Source: an uncultured Buttiauxella sp. (GTDB lineage Bacteria; Pseudomonadota; Gammaproteobacteria; Enterobacterales; Enterobacteriaceae). Taken from it: a stretch of 64,000 nt of DNA. The notes under the pieces were generated by a model. That model ran no database searches, was not told the origin of the DNA, and saw only the letters and a program-made list of their open reading frames with translations. The stretch spans positions 488,670-552,669 of the forward strand of contig CAMLJN010000001.1 of NCBI GenBank assembly GCA_946480445.1. Reading direction: 5' to 3'. Numbering within the stretch: the first letter of the stretch is position 1; every line of letters starts with the position of its first letter. The position numbers were made by a program, and so were the translations under genes. Of the stretch, positions 47,485 through 60,557 are shown one piece after another.

Positions 47485-47536
47485 CGCTCCGGCCCTCTCC
47501 CCCGAGGGGCGAGGGAGAAGGTCAGGATGAGGGTAA
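47485..47536. repeat. CCCTC-type intergenic repeat between rnr and rlmB
   Basis: CCCTCTCCCCCGA on one side and GGGGCGAGGGAGAAGG...GATGAGGGT on the other form an imperfect hairpin. It resembles the units at 16841 and 11608 and may stabilise the rnr 3' end. Confidence 0.55.
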
Positions 47537-47538
47537 TA

Positions 47539-49992
47539 TCAGCTCGGCTGTTTTTTAGCAGCCCGCTTGGCTTTGGTGGCGGCGGCTATCTTACGGGTTT
47601 TATCGGAAGGCGTTTTGGCTTTCTTCTCCTTCTTCTCGGTTTTCGCTTTCTTCGCCTTAGCCGGCCCATTCTCTTTGCGGAATGCGCTGTCAGGTTCGAA
47701 GTTTACGCGTTTACCACCCTGACGACGTTTAGGACCTTTAGTGCCTGCCCCGTTGCCGCCCTTTTTCGCCCTGTCTTTCGCGGTTTTCCCTTCACCACGC
47801 GGCGCGCGCTGGCTGGAGATCAGCGCGAAATCAATTTTGCGTTCGTCCATATGAACGGCCTCAACGCGCACTTCAACGCGGTCGCCCAGGCGATACGTCT
47901 GACCGCCGGACTCGCCGATCAGGCGCTGCCCGACCTGGTCAAAGCGGTAGTAGTCGTTGTCGAGCGAGGAGACATGCACCAGGCCGTCGATAAAGAGATC
48001 GTCCAGGCGAACAAAGAACCCAAAACCGGTGACGCTTGCGATGATGCCATTAAAGACCTGACCCACCTGGTCCTGCATGAAGTCGCACTTCAGCCAGTCT
48101 GCCACATCGCGCGTGGCTTCATCGGCGCGGCGTTCGGCCATGGAGCAGTGCTGACCAAGCTGCAGCATCTCTTCCATATCATAATGCCAGCCGCCAGATT
48201 CGGTGCTGTTGCCTTTGTGCCCCTGCTCTTTAGCCAGCAGATACTTAATGGCACGGTGCAGGAGCAGATCCGGATAACGGCGAATCGGCGAGGTAAAGTG
48301 CGCATAGGACTGTAGTGCAAGGCCGAAGTGACCGCGGTTTTCCGGATCGTAAACCGCCTGTTTCATAGAGCGCAGCAGCATGGTTTGCAGCATTTCATGA
48401 TCCGGGCGGTCGGCGATAGAACTCAGCAGTTCGGCATAATCGCGCGGCTCCGGTTTCTGCCCGCCGGGCAGCTCAAGGCCCAGTTCGGCGAGAACCGTAC
48501 GGAATGCGGTAATCGCGTCGTTGCTCGGCCTGTCGTGATCGCGGAACAGCGACGGTTCGTTGTTCTTCTCAACGAAACGGGCAGCGGCGATATTCGCAAG
48601 GATCATGCATTCTTCGATAAGCTTGTGCGCATCGTTACGCACCGTTTGCTCCACACGTTCAATGCGGCGTTCGGCGTTAAAGATAAACTTAGCTTCTTCA
48701 CTCTCAAACGAGATGCCACCGCGCTGCGCACGGGAAACGTCCAGCACCTTGTAGAGGTTATGCAGCTCTTCAATATGCTTAACCAGCGGAGCGTACTGCT
48801 CGCGCAGTTCCTGGTCGCCCTGCAGCATATGCCACACTTTGGTGTAGGTCAGACGCGCATGGGAGCTCATGACCGCTTCGTAGAATTTCGAGCCGGTAAG
48901 ACGGCCCGATGCCGAGATGGTCATCTCACAGACCATGCACAGACGGTCAACCTGCGGGTTGAGCGAGCACAGGCCGTTGGACAGCACTTCCGGCAGCATG
49001 GGCACAACCTGCGACGGGAAGTAAACGGAGGTACCACGATTGCGCGCTTCTTTATCCAGCGCAGTAGGCGGACGGACGTAATAGCTCACGTCGGCAATCG
49101 CCACCCACAGACGCCAGCCGCCGCCGCGTTTTTTCTCACAGAATACGGCATCATCAAAGTCGCGGGCATCTTCGCCGTCGATAGTCACCAGCGGCAGGTC
49201 GCGTAAATCCACGCGTCCCACTTTGGCTTCTTCGGGCACTTCTTCTTTCAGCGAGGCAACCTGGGCTTCGACTTCCGGCGGCCAGACATAAGGGATCTCA
49301 TGGGTACGCAGGGCCATGTCAACAGCCATACCCGTGCCCATGTTATCGCCCAGCACTTCAACAATTTTGCCCACCGCTTTGGTGCGGCGGGTCGGGCGCT
49401 GGGTGAGTTCAACCACCACCACAAAGCCCATGCGCGCGCCCATCAGCTCTTCAGGCGGGATTAGAATGTCAAAGCTCAGGCGGCTGTCGTCCGGTACCAC
49501 AAAGCCGATGCCAGCATCGGTAAAGTAGCGACCAACGATCTGCCCGGTTCTTGGCTCCAGCACGCGTACAATACGCGCTTCGCGACGGCCTTTACGATCG
49601 GCACCCAGCGGCTGCGCCAGCACGATATCGCCGTGCATGCACATTTTCATTTGTTCAGACGAAAGATAGAGGTCGTCTTTACGGCCTTCTACGCGCAGGA
49701 AACCAAAGCCATCGCGATGGCCGATGACTTTGCCTTTAAGCAAGTCAAGACGTTCTGGCAAGGCGTAACACTGGCGGCGAGTGAAGACCAGCTGTCCGTC
49801 ACGCTCCATAGCGCGCAAACGGCGGCGGAGCGCCTCGAGCTGCTCTTCACCGGTAATATTCAGTTCTTCTGCCAGCTCGTCACGATTGGCAGGTTTTTCA
49901 CGTTTGGAAAGGTGGGCGAGAATGAACTCCCGGCTTGGGATCGGGTTTTCGTATTTTTCGGCTTCTCGTTCCTGAAAAGGATCTTTTGACAT
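47539..49992 (-). CDS. rnr: Ribonuclease R
   Basis: 817 residues, as against 813 in E. coli. Order: N-terminal helix-turn-helix ([24 protein letters not shown]), cold-shock domains, the RNB catalytic domain ([20 protein letters not shown] with the metal-binding aspartates; [20 protein letters not shown]), S1 domain ([29 protein letters not shown]) and a lysine-rich tail (about residues 735-817). It degrades structured RNA 3' to 5' and takes part in tmRNA and rRNA quality control. The start [14 protein letters not shown] has the family sequence; the frame runs 8 codons further upstream. Confidence 0.97.
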   Translation of the reverse strand: MSKDPFQEREAEKYENPIPSREFILAHLSKREKPANRDELAEELNITGEEQLEALRRRLRAMERDGQLVFTRRQCYALPERLDLLKGKVIGHRDGFGFLRVEGRKDDLYLSSEQMKMCMHGDIVLAQPLGADRKGRREARIVRVLEPRTGQIVGRYFTDAGIGFVVPDDSRLSFDILIPPEELMGARMGFVVVVELTQRPTRRTKAVGKIVEVLGDNMGTGMAVDMALRTHEIPYVWPPEVEAQVASLKEEVPEEAKVGRVDLRDLPLVTIDGEDARDFDDAVFCEKKRGGGWRLWVAIADVSYYVRPPTALDKEARNRGTSVYFPSQVVPMLPEVLSNGLCSLNPQVDRLCMVCEMTISASGRLTGSKFYEAVMSSHARLTYTKVWHMLQGDQELREQYAPLVKHIEELHNLYKVLDVSRAQRGGISFESEEAKFIFNAERRIERVEQTVRNDAHKLIEECMILANIAAARFVEKNNEPSLFRDHDRPSNDAITAFRTVLAELGLELPGGQKPEPRDYAELLSSIADRPDHEMLQTMLLRSMKQAVYDPENRGHFGLALQSYAHFTSPIRRYPDLLLHRAIKYLLAKEQGHKGNSTESGGWHYDMEEMLQLGQHCSMAERRADEATRDVADWLKCDFMQDQVGQVFNGIIASVTGFGFFVRLDDLFIDGLVHVSSLDNDYYRFDQVGQRLIGESGGQTYRLGDRVEVRVEAVHMDERKIDFALISSQRAPRGEGKTAKDRAKKGGNGAGTKGPKRRQGGKRVNFEPDSAFRKENGPAKAKKAKTEKKEKKAKTPSDKTRKIAAATKAKRAAKKQPS

Positions 49993-50030
49993 TGCGGTTC
50001 CTCCGTTGTCATCCACAGATGGCGTAATAG

Positions 50031-50456
50031 TTACTCCACCAGCAGTAATTTGTAGAGCGGTTGGTTTTGGTCCACCAAATCGGCCAGCGTGTGCTTATCC
50101 AGCTCTGTCAGAAAGCTTTGCACCGCCTGGGCCAGTGCCTGTTTCAGGCGACATGCGGGGGTAATATGACAAAACTCACTGCTACAGTTCACCAAAGAAA
50201 GGGGTTCCAGCTCGCGCACCACATCGCCTACGCGAATCGTCTGCGCAGGCTTGCCGAGGCGAATACCGCCATTTTTGCCACGCACGGCTGTGATAAAGCC
50301 TGCCCGGCTGAGTTGATTGATGATTTTCACCATATGATTACGGGACACGCCATACACCTCTGTCACCTCAGAAATGCTCGTCATCTTGCCCTCCGGCAAA
50401 GACGCCATATAAATCAAAGCACGTAAACCGTAATCAGTAAAACTCGTTAACTGCAC
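50031..50456 (-). CDS. nsrR: Nitric oxide-sensing repressor NsrR
   Basis: 141 residues of the Rrf2 family. Winged helix at the N-terminus ([56 protein letters not shown]) and the Fe-S cluster cysteines Cys91, Cys96 and Cys102 ([13 protein letters not shown]). Nitric oxide modifies the cluster and relieves repression. A perfect NsrR palindrome lies before ytfE in this same window. It starts the nsrR-rnr-rlmB run; the rnr start is 38 nt away. Confidence 0.97.
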   Translation of the reverse strand: MQLTSFTDYGLRALIYMASLPEGKMTSISEVTEVYGVSRNHMVKIINQLSRAGFITAVRGKNGGIRLGKPAQTIRVGDVVRELEPLSLVNCSSEFCHITPACRLKQALAQAVQSFLTELDKHTLADLVDQNQPLYKLLLVE

Positions 50457-50588
50457 ATCAACCTCTTGGGTGGGAGGGGAAACGCTTAACGCCTGAGCGG
50501 CGATACATTGATGATAAACCAGCCATATGTCAGGCGGCTAATTTATTTGACTGAGGAAGGTAAAAAAGCGGCGAGAAACAAAGCAAAA

Positions 50589-50611
50589 CGGGGTGTGATG
50601 GCCACACCCCG
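50589..50611 (-). terminator. Intrinsic terminator of purA
   Basis: CGGGGTGTG and CACACCCCG arms (9 bp, perfect) around ATGGC; minus-strand tail TTTTGCTTTG. Confidence 0.85.
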
Positions 50612-50619
50612 TATCAGGA

Positions 50620-51921
<1,302 letters not shown>

Positions 51922-51923
51922 TC

Positions 51924-51939
51924 AAAATCACCGTTTGCT
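51924..51939 (-). promoter_or_regulatory. PurR box upstream of purA
   Basis: On the minus strand AGCAAACGGTGATTTT, with the AnGCAAACG half of the PurR consensus intact and a weaker second half; it lies directly before the purA start, in the same place as in E. coli as recalled. Confidence 0.6.
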
Positions 51940-52019
51940 TAAAAAAGGATTCTACCATCGGTTTCCCCGATGATCAGCCCTTTTAGTCCACAAAATAGCA
52001 ATCAGCCCCGGAATCGCCA

Positions 52020-52235
52020 TTAGCCCGCCGCGCGACTCAACATATAGTAGATAACGACACCTGCAACCACTAGTCCACCGCCAAAACGGCGCAGCGTGTT
52101 ATCCGGTAGCTGGGTCATCGCGGCAATCATGCGCCGCCACATTCGCGGATATAGCATCGGGCCAAGGCCCTCAAGGACCAACACGAGCGCCAGCGCTAAC
52201 CAGATTGCTGGGTTCATATCATTCATGACATTCAT
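52020..52235 (-). CDS. yjeT: DUF2065 small inner-membrane protein YjeT
   Basis: 71 residues with two hydrophobic segments (AIWLALALVLVLEGLGPMLYP and RRFGGGLVVAGVVIYYML). Function unknown. Three in-frame ATGs lie within seven codons; the first has AGGGA about 6 nt ahead, the third gives the 65-residue form known from E. coli. It lies between the hflC terminator and purA. Confidence 0.88.
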   Translation of the reverse strand: MNVMNDMNPAIWLALALVLVLEGLGPMLYPRMWRRMIAAMTQLPDNTLRRFGGGLVVAGVVIYYMLSRAAG

Positions 52236-52259
52236 AACATTCCCTGCTGCGGATAAAAA

Positions 52260-52282
52260 AAGAGCCGGTCAGACCGGCTCTT
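52260..52282 (-). terminator. Intrinsic terminator of hflC
   Basis: AAGAGCCGGTC and GACCGGCTCTT arms (11 bp, perfect) around one base, with a seven-base T run on the minus strand. It ends the long nnr-to-hflC series. Confidence 0.92.
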
Positions 52283-52300
52283 CATACTGTTTTGACGAAA

Positions 52301-53305
52301 TTAACGGCTGCTGTTGGCAGGCTTTTTCATATAACGGAAGAAATCGCTGTCCGGGCTGAGCACCATGACGTCCTGACCGGACTTGAAGCTTGCCTCGTAA
52401 GCACGCAGGCTACGAATGAAGGCGTAGAAGTCTGGATCCTGGCTGAATGCGTCAGCAAAGAGTTTGGCCGCTTCCGCATCCCCTTCACCACGGCTGATAC
52501 GGCCCTGACGCTCGGCTTCTGCCAGCGTACGGGTCACTTCGTAGTCGGCGGTAGCGCGCAGCTTCTCAGCTTCTTCCTGGCCCTGTGAACGGTGACGACG
52601 GGCAACCGCTTCACGCTCGGCGCGCATACGGTTGTAAATCGCCTCGGACACTTCAGCTGGCAGGTTGATCTGCTTGATACGCACGTCCACGACTTCGATA
52701 CCTAACGCCGCCATACTGTTCGGATTCACCACCGCCACTTTGCCGTTGGTTTCCTCAGTGATGCGTGCCGCAGCAGAGGCGATAGCATCATCTGCCGCAG
52801 GGGTTGCCACTTCATCATCGGTCCCCGCCGAACCGGAGTTCAGCGCGTCACGAACGTCCAGCGTTAAACGCCCACGGGAATCCGTTACGATGTCTTTAAC
52901 GTCCAGACGACCAATCTCAGAACGCAGACGGTCACTGAACTTGCGCTTGAGCAGCACCTCAGCCTGAGAAACATCGCCACCGCCGGTTGCCAGGTAGTAG
53001 CGGCTGAAATCGCTGATACGCCATTTGATATAGGAATCAACAATCAGGTCTTTCTTCTCTTTGGTCACAAAGCGATCGGCCTGGTTGTCCATGGTCTGAA
53101 TACGGGCATCAAGGGTTTTCACCGACTCGATAAACGGCACCTTAAAGTGCAGGCCCGGCTCGTAAACCACAGGTTTGTTCTCATCGTCACGCAGCACTTT
53201 ACCGAAGCGTAACGTAATCCCGCGCTCGCCTTCGTGAACCACGAAAACAGAGGTGAACAGCACCACCAGCACGATGATAATTAAAGCAATGACTGACTTA
53301 CGCAT
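52301..53305 (-). CDS. hflC: FtsH protease modulator HflC
   Basis: 334 residues. One N-terminal signal-anchor (about 4-20: VIALIIIVLVVLFTSVFVVHEGE), then an SPFH/band-7 domain in the periplasm (ITLRFGKV; EPGLHFKVPFIESVKTLDARIQTMD) and a coiled-coil (RMRAEREAVARRHRSQGQEEAEKLRA). With HflK it forms a cage around the membrane protease FtsH and restrains degradation of some substrates. It starts 2 nt after the hflK stop. Confidence 0.97.
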   Translation of the reverse strand: MRKSVIALIIIVLVVLFTSVFVVHEGERGITLRFGKVLRDDENKPVVYEPGLHFKVPFIESVKTLDARIQTMDNQADRFVTKEKKDLIVDSYIKWRISDFSRYYLATGGGDVSQAEVLLKRKFSDRLRSEIGRLDVKDIVTDSRGRLTLDVRDALNSGSAGTDDEVATPAADDAIASAAARITEETNGKVAVVNPNSMAALGIEVVDVRIKQINLPAEVSEAIYNRMRAEREAVARRHRSQGQEEAEKLRATADYEVTRTLAEAERQGRISRGEGDAEAAKLFADAFSQDPDFYAFIRSLRAYEASFKSGQDVMVLSPDSDFFRYMKKPANSSR

Positions 53306-53307
53306 CG

Positions 53308-54564
53308 TTATTCACTCCCTACGCGCTGGTTATCAGTGCGCTGTGCGTCGGCACGGCGCTGATCCATGATATCGCCCCGGCCAGACGAGGACGGTGTACC
53401 GGCGCTACTGCTGCTTGAGCCTGACGCAGGCGGCAAGCGCAGTAAGTTATTTGCACCGCTGTTATCGCTCTTTGCCGCAGGCTGGGCGCCACCTTTGAGC
53501 ATCTGATCGAGCGGCAGAACCATCAGGTTGCCACTTTTATCGTTAACCAGCACTTTGCGAGTATGGCTCAGCACTTTTTCCATGGTTTCGATATACAGAC
53601 GTTCACGGGTAATTTCCGGGGCAGCCTTATACTCTGGCAGCATTTTCGCGAAGCGGGCAACTTCACCCTGCGCTTCTAACACGGTCTGCGTTTTATAAGC
53701 GCGAGCTTCTTCGAGGATACGCTGCGCCTGACCGTTTGCACGCGGCTGAACTTCGTTGGTGTAAGCTTCTGCCTCACGAATGTATTGCTGTTCGTTTTCA
53801 CGCGCGGCAATCGCATCATCAAACGCGGCTTTCACTTCTTCCGGCGGACGCGCCGTCTGGAAGTTCACGTCAAGTAAAGTGATCCCCATGTTGTACGGAC
53901 GAACGGTTTCTTCCAGTTCGCGCTGGGTATCGCTACGGATAATGGTACGCCCCTCGGTGAGGATCTTATCCATCGTGTATTTGCCGATCACACCGCGCAG
54001 CGCGCTGTCAGTTGCCTGACGCAGGCTGTCGTCAGCGCTGGTCACGCTGTACAGATATTTCTGCGGATCGGTTACGCGGTACTGAACGTTCATTTCAACG
54101 CGCACGACGTTTTCGTCAGAGGTCAACATCACGCCTGAGGCCGCCAGTTCACGGACGGATTCGACGTTAACCGCCTGCACGCTATCAATGAAGGTCGGTT
54201 TCCAGTTCAGGCCTGGCTCAACCAGATGGCTGAATTTGCCAAAGCGGGTGACAACCCCACGTTCGGCTTCTTTAATGGTATAGAACCCGGTGGCCGCCCA
54301 GATGATGACCGCTGCAGCAGCAACGATACCCACCACCCGTCCGCCCACGTGGGGACGTGGCCCCTGGGAAGAACCGCCGCCGGTGCCGCCGCTTTTGCCG
54401 CCGCCCAGCCCGCCAAGTTTTTTACTTAGTTTTCGGAAGATATCATCCAGATCAGGTGGCCCCTGATCGCGCCCTCCTTTATTACCCCCAGAGTCGCCGC
54501 CAGGTTTGCTGCTTCCCCACGGGTCGCGGTCCTGTCCGTTATTACCGGGCTGATTCCACGCCAT
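53308..54564 (-). CDS. hflK: FtsH protease modulator HflK
   Basis: 418 residues. A glycine-rich cytosolic N-terminus (about 1-75), one membrane helix (about 80-97: GRVVGIVAAAAVIIWAATGFYTI), an SPFH domain (EAERGVVTRFGKFSHLVEPGLNWKP), a coiled-coil and a serine-rich tail. Partner of HflC. The start MAWNQPGNNGQDRDPWG is the family one; the frame runs 56 codons further upstream into the hflX gap. Confidence 0.97.
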   Translation of the reverse strand: MAWNQPGNNGQDRDPWGSSKPGGDSGGNKGGRDQGPPDLDDIFRKLSKKLGGLGGGKSGGTGGGSSQGPRPHVGGRVVGIVAAAAVIIWAATGFYTIKEAERGVVTRFGKFSHLVEPGLNWKPTFIDSVQAVNVESVRELAASGVMLTSDENVVRVEMNVQYRVTDPQKYLYSVTSADDSLRQATDSALRGVIGKYTMDKILTEGRTIIRSDTQRELEETVRPYNMGITLLDVNFQTARPPEEVKAAFDDAIAARENEQQYIREAEAYTNEVQPRANGQAQRILEEARAYKTQTVLEAQGEVARFAKMLPEYKAAPEITRERLYIETMEKVLSHTRKVLVNDKSGNLMVLPLDQMLKGGAQPAAKSDNSGANNLLRLPPASGSSSSSAGTPSSSGRGDIMDQRRADAQRTDNQRVGSE

Positions 54565-54637
54565 GTTTTTGCTCCATATTTGTTGTGCGGTGATATCCCC
54601 CGTAGGGGAAAAAGTCTTCAGGGCAAACGCGCTCCGG

Positions 54638-55918
54638 TCAAACAATGTAGTCCATGAGTGCCGGCTCTTGTTTACAGAGGCGACGCCAGTCGACGATGGG
54701 CATACGAACCTGTAAGCCAACGCTACCGTCATCCTCCATCCACTCTTTTTCTATTGCCTGAAGCTGATAAAACCGGCTCCGAAGTCGCCCAGCCTGGGGG
54801 GGTAAGCACAACGTATGCTGCGCAATTTCACCAGATAAACGTTCTGTCAAAGCCTGGAAAAGCAGTGGCACACCGGCACCCGTCTGGGCTGAGAGCCAGA
54901 CACGTATCGGTACATTTTCATCGTTTCTGTCGATACGTGGCTCAAACTCGTCCAGCGCATCTATTTTATTCATCACCAGCAGGACCGGGATGTCATCCGC
55001 TTCGATCTCTTGCAAAACGGTGTCAACCGCCGCAATGTTTTCCTGGATCCTGAGATCCGACGCATCAATCACGTGCAACAGCAGCGCGGCCTGACGGGTC
55101 TCCTGCAAGGTTGCTTTAAACGCCGCCACGAGATCGTGTGGCAGATGCCGGATAAAGCCTACCGTATCGGCCAGCACGGTTTCCCCGACGTCTGCAATGT
55201 CGATACGGCGCAGCGTAGGATCGAGCGTGGCGAACAGCTGATCTGCGGCATACACTTCGGCCGCGGTAATTTGATTAAAAAGGGTGGATTTACCGGCGTT
55301 GGTGTAGCCCACCAATGAGACGGTTGGCACATCTGCTTTTGCTCGTGCCCGTCGTCCCTGCTCACGTTGTTTTTCAACTCGTTGTAACCGTGAGAGGATC
55401 TGCATGATGCGGTTACGCAGCAGTCGGCGGTCCGTTTCAAGCTGCGTTTCGCCCGGGCCTCGTAAACCAATCCCCCCTTTCTGACGCTCAAGGTGGGTCC
55501 AGCCACGAACCAGACGAGTCGCAAGATGGCGCAGCTGCGCCAGCTCAACCTGCAATTTCCCTTCGTGGGTACGTGCACGCTGAGCAAAAATGTCTAAAAT
55601 CAGGCCCGTTCTGTCGATAACCCGACATTGACACAGGGCTTCAAGGTTACGTTCTTGTGCCGGGGACAACGCATGATCAAATAAGACAACCGAGGCCCCT
55701 GTCGCTTTCACTGCCTCGGCGATTTCTACGGCTTTGCCTTCACCTACAAAAAACTTTGGGTGCGGCGCTTTGCGGCTACCGGTAACCACCTGCAGCGCTT
55801 CGACGCCGGCTGAAGAGACCAGGGATTCAAACTCCGCGAGGTCCTCCATGTCTTTGTCTTGCGAAAAATAGATGTGTACCAGCACCGCCTGCTCACCAGC
55901 ATCATAACGGTCAAACAA
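54638..55918 (-). CDS. hflX: Ribosome-splitting GTPase HflX
   Basis: 426 residues. An N-terminal HflX domain (VEALQVVTGSRKAPHPKFFVGEGKA), linker helices (QLETDRRLLRNRI), and a GTPase domain: G1 GYTNAGKSTLF, G3 DTVGFIRHLPHDLV, G4 NKID. It dissociates stalled or heat-damaged 70S ribosomes. Lies 74 nt after hfq, with a terminator-like hairpin in the gap. Confidence 0.97.
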   Translation of the reverse strand: MFDRYDAGEQAVLVHIYFSQDKDMEDLAEFESLVSSAGVEALQVVTGSRKAPHPKFFVGEGKAVEIAEAVKATGASVVLFDHALSPAQERNLEALCQCRVIDRTGLILDIFAQRARTHEGKLQVELAQLRHLATRLVRGWTHLERQKGGIGLRGPGETQLETDRRLLRNRIMQILSRLQRVEKQREQGRRARAKADVPTVSLVGYTNAGKSTLFNQITAAEVYAADQLFATLDPTLRRIDIADVGETVLADTVGFIRHLPHDLVAAFKATLQETRQAALLLHVIDASDLRIQENIAAVDTVLQEIEADDIPVLLVMNKIDALDEFEPRIDRNDENVPIRVWLSAQTGAGVPLLFQALTERLSGEIAQHTLCLPPQAGRLRSRFYQLQAIEKEWMEDDGSVGLQVRMPIVDWRRLCKQEPALMDYIV

Positions 55919-55931
55919 GCGTATAACCTCT

Positions 55932-55977
55932 CAAAAAGACCAGCGGGGAACTCAGCATCCCTGGTTCCCCGACCTGG
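55932..55977 (-). terminator. Hairpin between hfq and hflX
   Basis: On the minus strand CGGGGAAC pairs with GTTCCCCG and CCAG with CTGG outside it, around a 12-nt loop, followed by TCTTTTTGA. A partial terminator that would reduce flow from hfq into hflX. Confidence 0.7.
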
Positions 55978-55992
55978 AAAACAACAAATGCC

Positions 55993-56313
<321 letters not shown>

Positions 56314-56403
56314 TTATATGTTTGTTGTTTGTCACTCAAGAACCCTGAGGCTCTGAAAAACTGCGTAAAAATTTGCGCACGTTAACGATTCAATTGTACA
56401 CAT

Positions 56404-57351
56404 TCATTGATGCTTAGCACTAACAACCTGTAATACTTCATTGCGGGCCTGTTCAGGGTTTTCGCTGTCTAACCAGTGAACGCCTTCCCATCCTCGCAGC
56501 CAGGTCATTTGGCGTTTAGCCAATTGTCTCGTCGCGCAAATACCTCGATAAACCATTTCCTCATGTGAGATCTCCCCCGCCAGATAAGACCACATCTGCC
56601 GGTAACCCACACAACGAATGGAAGGCATCTCCGTATGCAAATCTCCGCGGGCAAAAAGACCCCGCACTTCTGCTTCAAAACCTGAAGCCAACATCTGATG
56701 AAAACGCTGCTCAATGCGCTGATGGAGCAGTTCACGGCCCGCCGGGGCGATGGCGAACTGATGCACCTGGTAAGGCAGAGCTTCTCCTGACGTTTGCGTC
56801 AGTTCCGTTAAAGTTTTACCCGAAATGAAAAAAACTTCCAGTGCCCGGGAAAGCCTTTGCGGATCATTTGGATGAATCCGTGCCCCGGCAACCGGATCGA
56901 TATCGACCAGTTGACGGTGCAACGCGTCCCATCCAAGCTCAGCAGCCTGTTGTTCGATCCTCGCGCGTACGTCCGGATCGGCTGCTGGCAAAGGAGAAAG
57001 CCCTTCTAACAACGCCTTGAAGTAAAGCATCGTTCCCCCGACTAACAGAGGGATACGCCCGCTGGCGGTTATGTCAGCCATTTCTGCCAGCGCGTCGCGA
57101 CGAAAATCTGCCGCTGAGTACGCCTTTGCCGGATCGAGGATATCGAGTAAACGATGCGGCGCCTGGGCGAGTTCTTCCGCCGTGGGCTTTGCCGTACCGA
57201 TATCCATCCCCTGATAGATAAGGGCCGAATCAACGCTTATCAACTCTACCGGCAGCGTTTTACGCAAATTAATGGCTAACGCTGTCTTACCTGAGGCCGT
57301 CGGCCCCATTAAAAAAATTGCCTTTGGCAGGCTAGTGCTTACTTCAGTCAT
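56404..57351 (-). CDS. miaA: tRNA dimethylallyltransferase MiaA
   Basis: 315 residues. P-loop [12 protein letters not shown] near residue 17, [17 protein letters not shown], and [18 protein letters not shown]. It adds an isopentenyl group to A37 of tRNAs that read UNN codons. The start overlaps the mutL stop by 8 nt, so the two are coupled. Confidence 0.98.
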   Translation of the reverse strand: MTEVSTSLPKAIFLMGPTASGKTALAINLRKTLPVELISVDSALIYQGMDIGTAKPTAEELAQAPHRLLDILDPAKAYSAADFRRDALAEMADITASGRIPLLVGGTMLYFKALLEGLSPLPAADPDVRARIEQQAAELGWDALHRQLVDIDPVAGARIHPNDPQRLSRALEVFFISGKTLTELTQTSGEALPYQVHQFAIAPAGRELLHQRIEQRFHQMLASGFEAEVRGLFARGDLHTEMPSIRCVGYRQMWSYLAGEISHEEMVYRGICATRQLAKRQMTWLRGWEGVHWLDSENPEQARNEVLQVVSAKHQ

Positions 57352-59206
57352 GTTTCAGGGCGTTCATCGCCAACGTTAAATCAACAGGTTGTAACAAACC
57401 GCCAGGTGGATTTTTTACCAGCTGCGGGCAAAGGCGCTCAACATCGGCCAGCAAGGCAATGGCCTGTGCCTGAGTCCACTGTTCATGTTCGCCGGTCAAA
57501 TGACGAGCAAACCAGTGAGCAATTTGTGTTGCGCTAACCTCTGCCTGTTGCGCCAGGTATCCTGGCAGTTCATGAATCAAGATTTGTAAATTTTGTTTAC
57601 GTAAAGGTAAAGGTACGGTGCGAACCGTGATTTGCTTCGCCTCGGCGGCAAATTCGATCCCCATACTCAGCAGTAATGGCTGGTAGCGCGTCAGCACGTC
57701 CAGCTCTTCTTTAGAGACTTTCATCCGCACGGGAATCAGCAGCGGCTGGGCGCGAACGCCTTCATTCCCCGGTATCAGCTGCGCCTGCTTCAGCCAGCGC
57801 TCTGCCACGGTTAGCGACAGCAGCTTCACACGCCCGTCGCATTCCAGCAGCGCGCAGTCCGGCGGGAGAATCGTCAGCACTCGCCCAAAACTTTGCGAAT
57901 GCCCCTCAAGCGCAGCAGGCTCTTCGGCGCGATGGGCTACTGAAGCAGCCGACGGCGTATCCAGCAGCTGGCGATAAAGCGCGCCCTGTTGCTTCTGATA
58001 AGCCGGTGCAGCATTCGGCCACAGAGGCTGGCGTTGGCTACCTGCACCTGAGCTGCTGCCCGAACTTTGCGCTGTCGATTCTCGGGGGGCAACCGCCGTC
58101 TGAGCAGGCGTTGAGAACTGGTTACGTCCGGAGGCCACGCGGTTTTCCGGCTGCCAGCGTTGCTGCGCAACTTCCGTCGGCGTCTCCTCATTCAGCAGGC
58201 GGTTTTCACTTTGCTGTTGCAGAACGCTCAGCACCCCCTGATAAATAAAGTCATGCACCAGTCGGGACTGATGGAAACGGACTTCATGCTTGGCAGGATG
58301 TACGTTGACATCCACCTGATGCGGGTCGATCTCGAGATAGAGCACAAACGCTGGCTGCTCGCCGCCGAGCTTATCTTCACAGGCCTGGCGGATAGCATGG
58401 GTGATAAGCCTGTCGCGCATCATGCGACCATTCACATAGCAATACTGAATTTCCGCCAGCGCTGAAGTGGTGGCAGAAGGTTCGGCAACCCAACCGCGCA
58501 GCGCCAGATCGCCATGCTGCCATTCAATTGCCAGTGCCTGTTCCAGAAATGCCGTACCACATATCGCGCCAAGACGACGCTCGCGCGGCGCCCCTTCCTG
58601 CACGGCGCGGTACTGACGCACCATCTTGCCGTTGTGGTTGAGATTGATTGATACGTCAAAGCGAGCCAGCGCAATGCGCCTGACAATCTCATCAATATGG
58701 TTGAATTCGGTTTTCTCCGTACGCATAAACTTGCGTCGGGCTGGCGTGTTATAGAACAGATCCAGCACTTCCAGCGTCGTGCCCACCGGATGGGCCGCGG
58801 GTTTCACCGTCACGGCCTGCTCGCGGCCTTCCGCATAGGCCTGCCATGCCTCGCTTTGTTCAGCGGTACGGGAAGTCAGCGTAAGACGGGCAACGGAGCT
58901 GATGCTCGCCAGCGCTTCGCCCCGAAAACCGAGGCTAATAATGGCCTCCAGGTCGTCAAGGGAAGCAATTTTACTGGTCGCATGGCGGGCCAGCGCCAGC
59001 GCCAGCTCGTCTTTGGTGATACCGCAGCCGTTGTCACGGATGCGGATCATCTTCGCCCCGCCGCGCTCAATGTCTATGTCGATACGCGTGGCGCCTGCAT
59101 CGAGGCTGTTTTCAATCAGCTCCTTCACCACCGACGCAGGGCGTTCAACCACTTCACCTGCGGCAATCTGGTTCGCAAGCTGGGGAGGCAGAACCTGAAT
59201 CGGCAT
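57344..59206 (-). CDS. mutL: DNA mismatch repair protein MutL
   Basis: 620 residues (E. coli 615). GHKL ATPase domain at the N-terminus: [17 protein letters not shown] (Mg-binding Glu/Asn), [34 protein letters not shown] long Ser/Gln-rich linker (about 340-430) precedes the C-terminal dimerisation domain. The endonuclease motif DQHAxxE of other MutL proteins is not seen, as expected for Dam-dependent enterics. Confidence 0.97.
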   Translation of the reverse strand: MPIQVLPPQLANQIAAGEVVERPASVVKELIENSLDAGATRIDIDIERGGAKMIRIRDNGCGITKDELALALARHATSKIASLDDLEAIISLGFRGEALASISSVARLTLTSRTAEQSEAWQAYAEGREQAVTVKPAAHPVGTTLEVLDLFYNTPARRKFMRTEKTEFNHIDEIVRRIALARFDVSINLNHNGKMVRQYRAVQEGAPRERRLGAICGTAFLEQALAIEWQHGDLALRGWVAEPSATTSALAEIQYCYVNGRMMRDRLITHAIRQACEDKLGGEQPAFVLYLEIDPHQVDVNVHPAKHEVRFHQSRLVHDFIYQGVLSVLQQQSENRLLNEETPTEVAQQRWQPENRVASGRNQFSTPAQTAVAPRESTAQSSGSSSGAGSQRQPLWPNAAPAYQKQQGALYRQLLDTPSAASVAHRAEEPAALEGHSQSFGRVLTILPPDCALLECDGRVKLLSLTVAERWLKQAQLIPGNEGVRAQPLLIPVRMKVSKEELDVLTRYQPLLLSMGIEFAAEAKQITVRTVPLPLRKQNLQILIHELPGYLAQQAEVSATQIAHWFARHLTGEHEQWTQAQAIALLADVERLCPQLVKNPPGGLLQPVDLTLAMNALKHD

Positions 59207-59215
59207 AAAATATCC

Positions 59216-60544
59216 TTATTGAGTTAGCGCGACGTTGTCTGAATCTGCACGCTGGGATTTTGCGGTTTGCCCCGCATCAGGCACAGACTGTAGGGGATGC
59301 GCCAGGAAATAATTACGCAGCCCTTCGTAAATAGCTTTGGCAATTTGCTGCTGGTAATCCTCGCTGCCGAGCAGACGCTCTTCGCCGTTATTACTGATAA
59401 AGCCCGTTTCCACCAGCACGGAGGGAATATCCGGAGAACGCAGAACCCCAAGGCTTGCGTGTTCCGGGCGGCGCTTGTGCAGCGACCCAACCTGCCCTAA
59501 CTGGGCCAGCATTTTTGTGGCGACATCATACCCGACACGCTGGGAATGACCGAACTGCAAATCGAGTACCGCCTGGCTGAGGTAGGGGTCGGCCTGGCTG
59601 TTTGCCAGCACGTCGCCCGCTCCGCCCAGCAGCTCGGACTGCTTCTCATGCTGCTCCAGCCAGCCCGCCATTTCACTGTTTGCACGTCGGTTGGACAGCA
59701 CCCACACAGATGCGCCGGTGGCATCACGATTCGGCGCGGCATCCGCATGAATAGACACCAGAATATTGGCGTTCTGCTTACGGGCAACGTCTGAACGCCC
59801 CATCACCGAAATAAAATAGTCGCCATCACGGGTCAGGACGCCTTTAAACATCGGGTCATCATTGAGCAAAGCGCGCAGTTTGCGAGCAATTGAAATAGTG
59901 ACGTTTTTCTCTTTCGTGCCGCCTGGGCCTATCGCTCCCGGATCCTGCCCGCCGTGGCCTGCATCTATAGCGACCACCACGGTATCAGCATTCTGGTTCA
60001 CCCTTGGCGTACGCGCAGGTCTGGTGACCGTATTAGAGCTTATCACTCCGGTAACCTGCTGCGATTTGAAAGGATTTTTTGCCGGTTCAGCCGGGCGAGA
60101 AACGGGCAGCGGTTCGACGCGTTTCGCTACAACTGGCGGCGGAGGCGGCGGTGGAGCATCGGCATTGATGGTGAAAACAACGGTGTAATTTGCGCCGTTT
60201 TTTTGCTTCACCGCCCGGGTTTTACCCGGTTGGGTGAGGTCAACAACAAGGCGCAGAGAATCGGCATCTTTCGGCTGTCCTGCGCGGATGCTTTTTACCA
60301 GGTTATTGCCGCTAAATAACAGTGGCAGCCCCTGAATTACGCCGGATTGTTTAATATCCAGCGCAACACTTTTCTTGTCGTTCTGCGAAAACGCATATTC
60401 AGGATCCCCCATAAAGCTAAAAGTGATACGCGCCTGATTATCACCGTTGGACACCTGAATATCCGCCAGACTTGCCGCCCCGGCCTGGGCTGCGAACACC
60501 AGAAGCCAGGCCGCCATCAACCAACCCTTAACGCGATAGATCAT
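59216..60544 (-). CDS. amiB: N-acetylmuramoyl-L-alanine amidase AmiB
   Basis: 442 residues. Signal peptide of about 23 residues, an AMIN domain (about 25-130) for septal targeting, a proline-rich linker (about 135-185), and a zinc amidase domain ([66 protein letters not shown]). It splits daughter-cell peptidoglycan during division and is activated by EnvC. The LysM region of some relatives is absent. Follows tsaE by 13 nt. Confidence 0.96.
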   Translation of the reverse strand: MIYRVKGWLMAAWLLVFAAQAGAASLADIQVSNGDNQARITFSFMGDPEYAFSQNDKKSVALDIKQSGVIQGLPLLFSGNNLVKSIRAGQPKDADSLRLVVDLTQPGKTRAVKQKNGANYTVVFTINADAPPPPPPPVVAKRVEPLPVSRPAEPAKNPFKSQQVTGVISSNTVTRPARTPRVNQNADTVVVAIDAGHGGQDPGAIGPGGTKEKNVTISIARKLRALLNDDPMFKGVLTRDGDYFISVMGRSDVARKQNANILVSIHADAAPNRDATGASVWVLSNRRANSEMAGWLEQHEKQSELLGGAGDVLANSQADPYLSQAVLDLQFGHSQRVGYDVATKMLAQLGQVGSLHKRRPEHASLGVLRSPDIPSVLVETGFISNNGEERLLGSEDYQQQIAKAIYEGLRNYFLAHPLQSVPDAGQTAKSQRADSDNVALTQ

Positions 60545-60557
60545 CCCGTCATCCTTG

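Noticed and set aside
54565..54732. N-terminal extension of hflK by 56 codons
   Set aside because: The extension is not like the family; the known N-terminus MAWNQPGN begins at 54564.
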